From contig JAJZBV010000015.1 in assembly GCA_021851785.1 (NCBI GenBank), forward strand, positions 1 to 61,637: a DNA stretch of 61,637 nt. The letters run 5' to 3'. Position 1 is the stretch's first letter. Every line of letters starts with the position of its first letter. A model generated the notes under the pieces. That model was not told the DNA's origin, searched no databases, and saw nothing but the letters and a program-made list of their open reading frames with translations. Both the position numbers and the translations under genes were made by a program. This stretch comes from Pseudomonadota bacterium (GTDB lineage: Bacteria > Pseudomonadota > Alphaproteobacteria > Acetobacterales > Acetobacteraceae). Shown piece by piece: positions 58,363 to 61,637 of this stretch.

Positions 58363-60279
58363 ATGACCCTCGACCAGATCCTCGAAAACGCCTCCACCCT
58401 GCAGCAATCCGGCGCCGCGGAAGCGGCGGAGCGGGCCTATCTCGTCGCCATCAGCCATTTCCCCGATAGCGCCGAGGCGCGCTACCGGCGGGGGCTGTTG
58501 CATTTATCGCAGAACCGCTCGGCGACCGCGGCGATCCTGTTCCGCCAGGCCTTGGCGCTGGCCCCGGCGCCGCGCTTTTATCTTTTCCTCGGCGCCGCGC
58601 TGGAACAGGACGGGCGGGCCCAGGCCGCCGCCGCCGCCTATCGCGAGGCGGTTGCCGGCGCGCCCGATCTCGTCGAGGCCAAATTCGGCCTCGGCCGCTG
58701 CCAGCACCTCATGGGCCAGATCGAGGCCGCGGTTGCCACCTATCGGGAGGTTCTGGCGGCGCGGCCGCAGGCCTCGCCGGTCTGGTTCAATCTCGGCATG
58801 GCGCTGCACGCGCTCCGCCGCCCGGCCGACGCCGCCAGCGCCTTCCGCGCCGCGGTCACCAGCGCGCCCGACAATGCCGAGGCCTGGGTCAATCTCGCTT
58901 TCATGCTCGAACTCGCGGACCAGCCGGAAGCCGCCCTCGGCGCCTGCGAGGCGGCCCGCGCCGCCGGCATCGCGCTCCCCGCCCTTCTCGTCAACCATGC
59001 GAGCGCGCTCCGCGCCCTCGGCCGCTTCGAGGCGGCGATCGCGCTCTGCACCGAGGTTTTGCGCCAAACGCCGGGCGACGCCGATGCCTATGCGACGCTG
59101 ACCGCGACGCTGGCCGAAATGGGGCAATATGATCGCGCGATCGCTACCGCCGACCTTGCCTTGGAATACCATCCCGGCCTCGCGCGCGTCGAAAGCAACA
59201 AGGGCATCGCGCTCCTCGGCCTCGGCCGGATCGAGGCGGCGATCGCGACGCTTCGCCGGGGGGTCGCGGCCAACCCGGCCGATCCGGATATCGCGGTCAA
59301 TCTCGCCCTCGTCCTGCTCACCAGCGGCACCCATATGCGGGAAGGGTTCGCGCTGTTCGAGCACCGCCGGCGACAAATCACGGCGGCGGCGCGGGGGTTT
59401 TCCCGGCCGTGCTGGCAAGGCGAGGACATCGCCGGGCGCACCCTCCTGCTTCATGCCGAGCAGGGGTTCGGTGACACGCTGCAATTCATCCGCTACGTGA
59501 AGCTGGTCGCCGCAAGCGGGGCGCGTATCATCCTCGAAGTGCAGCCGGAACTGGCCCGGCTGTGCGCCGCGCTGCCGGGGATCGAGCCGGGGGGTATCCA
59601 GGTGGTCGCGACCGGCGCGGCGCTGCCCGATTTCGATCTCCACTGCCCGCTGCTCAGCCTGCCGCACGTGTTCGGGACGGATCTCACGACCATCCCCGCC
59701 GCCATCCCCTATCTCGCCGTCGACCCCGCCCTGGCGAACCTGTGGGCGAGCCGCCTTTCGACCGGCCCAGTGGGCGGTACAGGGCTTCGCGTCGGTCTGG
59801 TCTGGGCCGGCCATGCGCAATCCCACCGCGCCTATGCCCGCCGGATCGATCCCCGCCGCTCGCTGGCGCTTGCCACCCTCGCCCCGCTCGGCGCGGTGCC
59901 GGGCATCGCCTTCGTCAGCCTCCAGAAGGGGGCGCCGGCGGAAGAGCTTGCCAACCCGCCCTTCACGATCAGCGATCCCATGGCGGAGGTGAAAGATTTC
60001 GCCGAGACCGCCGCCATCATCGCCGGGCTCGATCTGGTGATCTCGGTCGATACCGCCGTCGCCCATCTCGCCGGGGCGCTCGGCAAACCGGTCTGGATGC
60101 TGTCCCGCTTCGATGGCTGCTGGCGCTGGCTGCGTGAACGCCAAGACAGCCCGTGGTATCCGACCCTTCGCCTCTACCGCCAGCCGAGCCCGGGCGACTG
60201 GGCGCCGGCCCTCGCCGCCCTCGCCGCCGATCTCGCGAAACTCTCCACAGAGGCCCCCGACGCCGCGCGCGCCGCGTAA
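58363..60279 (+). CDS. TPR-repeat protein with C-terminal glycosyltransferase-like domain
   Basis: A 638-residue protein. Residues 1-340 form about nine tetratricopeptide repeats (for example AEARYRRGLLHLSQNRSATA, VWFNLGMALHALRRPADAAS). The C-terminal 300 residues resemble a family-9-type glycosyltransferase (LLHAEQGFGDTLQFIRYVKL, GLRVGLVWAGHAQSHR and DLVISVDTAVAHLAGALGKP). Such fusions are common in alphaproteobacteria and are linked to surface glycans or flagellin glycosylation. The ATG at 58363 begins the first repeat. Confidence 0.85.
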   Translation: MTLDQILENASTLQQSGAAEAAERAYLVAISHFPDSAEARYRRGLLHLSQNRSATAAILFRQALALAPAPRFYLFLGAALEQDGRAQAAAAAYREAVAGAPDLVEAKFGLGRCQHLMGQIEAAVATYREVLAARPQASPVWFNLGMALHALRRPADAASAFRAAVTSAPDNAEAWVNLAFMLELADQPEAALGACEAARAAGIALPALLVNHASALRALGRFEAAIALCTEVLRQTPGDADAYATLTATLAEMGQYDRAIATADLALEYHPGLARVESNKGIALLGLGRIEAAIATLRRGVAANPADPDIAVNLALVLLTSGTHMREGFALFEHRRRQITAAARGFSRPCWQGEDIAGRTLLLHAEQGFGDTLQFIRYVKLVAASGARIILEVQPELARLCAALPGIEPGGIQVVATGAALPDFDLHCPLLSLPHVFGTDLTTIPAAIPYLAVDPALANLWASRLSTGPVGGTGLRVGLVWAGHAQSHRAYARRIDPRRSLALATLAPLGAVPGIAFVSLQKGAPAEELANPPFTISDPMAEVKDFAETAAIIAGLDLVISVDTAVAHLAGALGKPVWMLSRFDGCWRWLRERQDSPWYPTLRLYRQPSPGDWAPALAALAADLAKLSTEAPDAARAA

Positions 60280-60470
60280 GGTTACCTGATAGGCTCACAA
60301 GGGCTGAGCGAGCGCTTTCGGCAGCTCTTTCGTGGCAATGGCAGCAACAAACCGCCGCTTCCGTCTCGTTCAAGCCAAACCAAGCCGCGCCATCAAAAAG
60401 GCTAGATTCCGGCGGCGCTGTGCTATTGTTCTTCACCGCGCAATTCCGTCGGCACGCTAATGCTGGATCG
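60280..60470. other. Intergenic region before the lower-GC gene
   Basis: 190 bp in which no gene or clear promoter was recognised. GC content drops along it toward the next gene. Confidence 0.4.
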
Positions 60471-61508
60471 ATGGCTAACCCCACAGGAAAACGATGGTTC
60501 CCGGAGTTCCCATACGCGCCGCTAGAATTCCGATGTGACCACAAGGAAAACGACCGTGATGGTCGGAACGGAGGTAAGCAACCCGTGCTGAAGGAAAACA
60601 TAAAAGGGGCTTACACTGGCGGCGGAGATATGCCCGAAGATCAGCGACAACGGGCAATCAATCTCATCGAAAAATTCGAAGAGCGTCTAGAAAATCTCAT
60701 TTCCGAGTCAAAAATTCCTCGGAGACATATCCGCCCCCTCGCTCCCGGGTCCGTCATATGTGGTGAGTACGAAAACACCATATTTGTTGGCTATCGTCCG
60801 CAACTTGGCATGGTAACGATTTCTTTTTTCAATTTGAGTGTCAATGGCCCCGGACGGCCCGACGCGTCAGCGTTTCTTTCCTTTTTGCTTGACAGGACCG
60901 GCCAGGATTTTTGCGTTGTCACGCTGACCCTCGATTGGCTCGACCTCAATCCGACGGAGCAAAACAAATTCCTAGACGCAACGGCAATAGAAGTTATGCA
61001 AAGTGAGCTTTCGCGACAAAAGGTTCCCACTTCAATGATACCATTCAATCCGATCTTCGGTCCGAATGTCCATCCGATTCAGGATCGGCAAGTATTTATA
61101 CTCATGCCATTTGAGGATAATCTAACTCAAATTTATACCGACATTGTCAGACCAGCTATTGAATCTAATAATCTTGTTGCAAGGCGCGCTGACGATATTA
61201 ATACCAATAACGCCATAATGCAGGATATATGGAAATCCATTTGTGAATCTCGCTTTATCATCGCGGATTTAACCGGGCGAAATGCAAATGTGATGTACGA
61301 ACTTGGAATAGCACACACAGTGGGAAAGGAAACCATCCTGATTCACCAGGAAAATTCAGGCGGCAAATCCGCCAATTTTCCTTTTGATATCGCACATTTT
61401 CGGATAATCAGCTACGGAAACACTGCATCAGGCGGCGCTAAGCTCCGAACAGACCTTAGTAACACCATAGACAACGTACTTGCCAAATTGAATTCCGCGT
61501 CGCTTTGA
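60471..61508 (+). CDS. Protein with C-terminal TIR-like/nucleoside 2-deoxyribosyltransferase-like domain
   Basis: About 345 residues with a much lower GC content than its neighbours. The N-terminal 190 residues are unrecognised (a helical segment RAINLIEKFEERLENLISES near the start). The last 150 read QVFILMPFEDNLTQIY, LVARRADDINTNNAIMQDIW, SRFIIADLTGRNANVMYELG and VGKETILIHQE, the pattern of TIR-like and nucleoside-deoxyribosyltransferase-like domains (ADLTGxNxNVMYELG) found in many prokaryotic defence proteins. ATG 60471 or the later ATG 60630, both in frame, could be the start. No partner gene is visible on either side. Confidence 0.65.
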   Translation: MANPTGKRWFPEFPYAPLEFRCDHKENDRDGRNGGKQPVLKENIKGAYTGGGDMPEDQRQRAINLIEKFEERLENLISESKIPRRHIRPLAPGSVICGEYENTIFVGYRPQLGMVTISFFNLSVNGPGRPDASAFLSFLLDRTGQDFCVVTLTLDWLDLNPTEQNKFLDATAIEVMQSELSRQKVPTSMIPFNPIFGPNVHPIQDRQVFILMPFEDNLTQIYTDIVRPAIESNNLVARRADDINTNNAIMQDIWKSICESRFIIADLTGRNANVMYELGIAHTVGKETILIHQENSGGKSANFPFDIAHFRIISYGNTASGGAKLRTDLSNTIDNVLAKLNSASL

Positions 61509-61637
61509 CTACCCCATCGCCTGCCTGACCCACTCCGCCCAGGCCAAGGTCGCGGAATCGTCATCGAAGCGGCCGACGATCTGCACCCCGAGCGGCATGC
61601 CGTTCGGCCCCTTGCCGGCGGGAACGGTCACGCACGG
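61509..61637 (-). CDS. Amidase, C-terminal end (continues past the right edge)
   Basis: The last 42 codons on the minus strand read CVTVPAGKGPNGMPLGVQIV and GRFDDDSATLAWAEWVRQAM before a TAG at 61509. This is the C-terminus of amidase-signature (GatA-like) hydrolases, where GxNGxPxGxQxVGR is conserved. The Ser-Ser-Lys catalytic part is outside the window. Confidence 0.75.
   Translation of the reverse strand, partial: PCVTVPAGKGPNGMPLGVQIVGRFDDDSATLAWAEWVRQAMG

Overview
The window is from a GC-rich alphaproteobacterium, most likely of the Rhodospirillales (Acetobacteraceae or a relative). Reasons: a C4-type 5-aminolevulinate synthase, a CtrA-type response regulator, alphaproteobacterial-looking housekeeping genes (ssb, gyrA, coaD, uvrA), and an FNR/AadR-type oxygen-controlled aromatic catabolic locus. 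The placement is inferred from protein character only; no marker was aligned.

Region 1 (1-13.3 kb) is accessory. Transposase fragments (IS3, IS5) lie at the left edge. A minus-strand catabolic operon follows (aldehyde dehydrogenase, citrate-synthase-like lyase, class III CoA-transferase, TcuA-like flavoprotein, ABC substrate-binding protein), with a divergent IclR regulator. Next comes an insertion-sequence graveyard (IS110, IS256, IS1634-like, IS21-like ends, IS66, IS110) around a tRNA-Gly, a LysR remnant and an AT-rich CtrA paralogue. Region 2 (13.3-15.7 kb) holds two crotonases and a BadH-like SDR.

Region 3 (15.8-45.9 kb) is a near-complete anaerobic aromatic degradation supercluster. hcrCAB (4-hydroxybenzoyl-CoA reductase) is followed by a hemerythrin and a tandem-GNAT gene. 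Benzoate-CoA ligase is divergent from a GNAT/Rrf2 pair resembling BadL/BadM. The pad operon (thioesterase, padE, padF, padG, padH, a padI-padJ fusion, padB, padC, padD) takes phenylacetate through phenylacetyl-CoA and phenylglyoxylate to benzoyl-CoA. Divergent from it, had-oah-dch-bcrCBAD-fdx-korAB dearomatises benzoyl-CoA with ATP and reduced ferredoxin (supplied by KorAB) and opens the ring by the Thauera-type route. Two perfect FNR-type boxes lie in front of hcrCAB and between the pad and bcr operons.

Region 4 (46-61.6 kb) is ordinary chromosome: tRNA-Lys, peptidyl-prolyl isomerase, coaD, gyrA, ssb, uvrA, a disulfide oxidoreductase, yraN, an AI-2E-type membrane protein, hemA and a TPR/glycosyltransferase. 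Near the right edge is a lower-GC gene with a TIR/deoxyribosyltransferase-like domain, then the end of an amidase gene.

Most notable: one uninterrupted frame fuses the phenylglyoxylate oxidoreductase beta subunit (PadI) to phenylacetate-CoA ligase (PadJ), so the first and last steps of phenylacetate alpha-oxidation would share a polypeptide.
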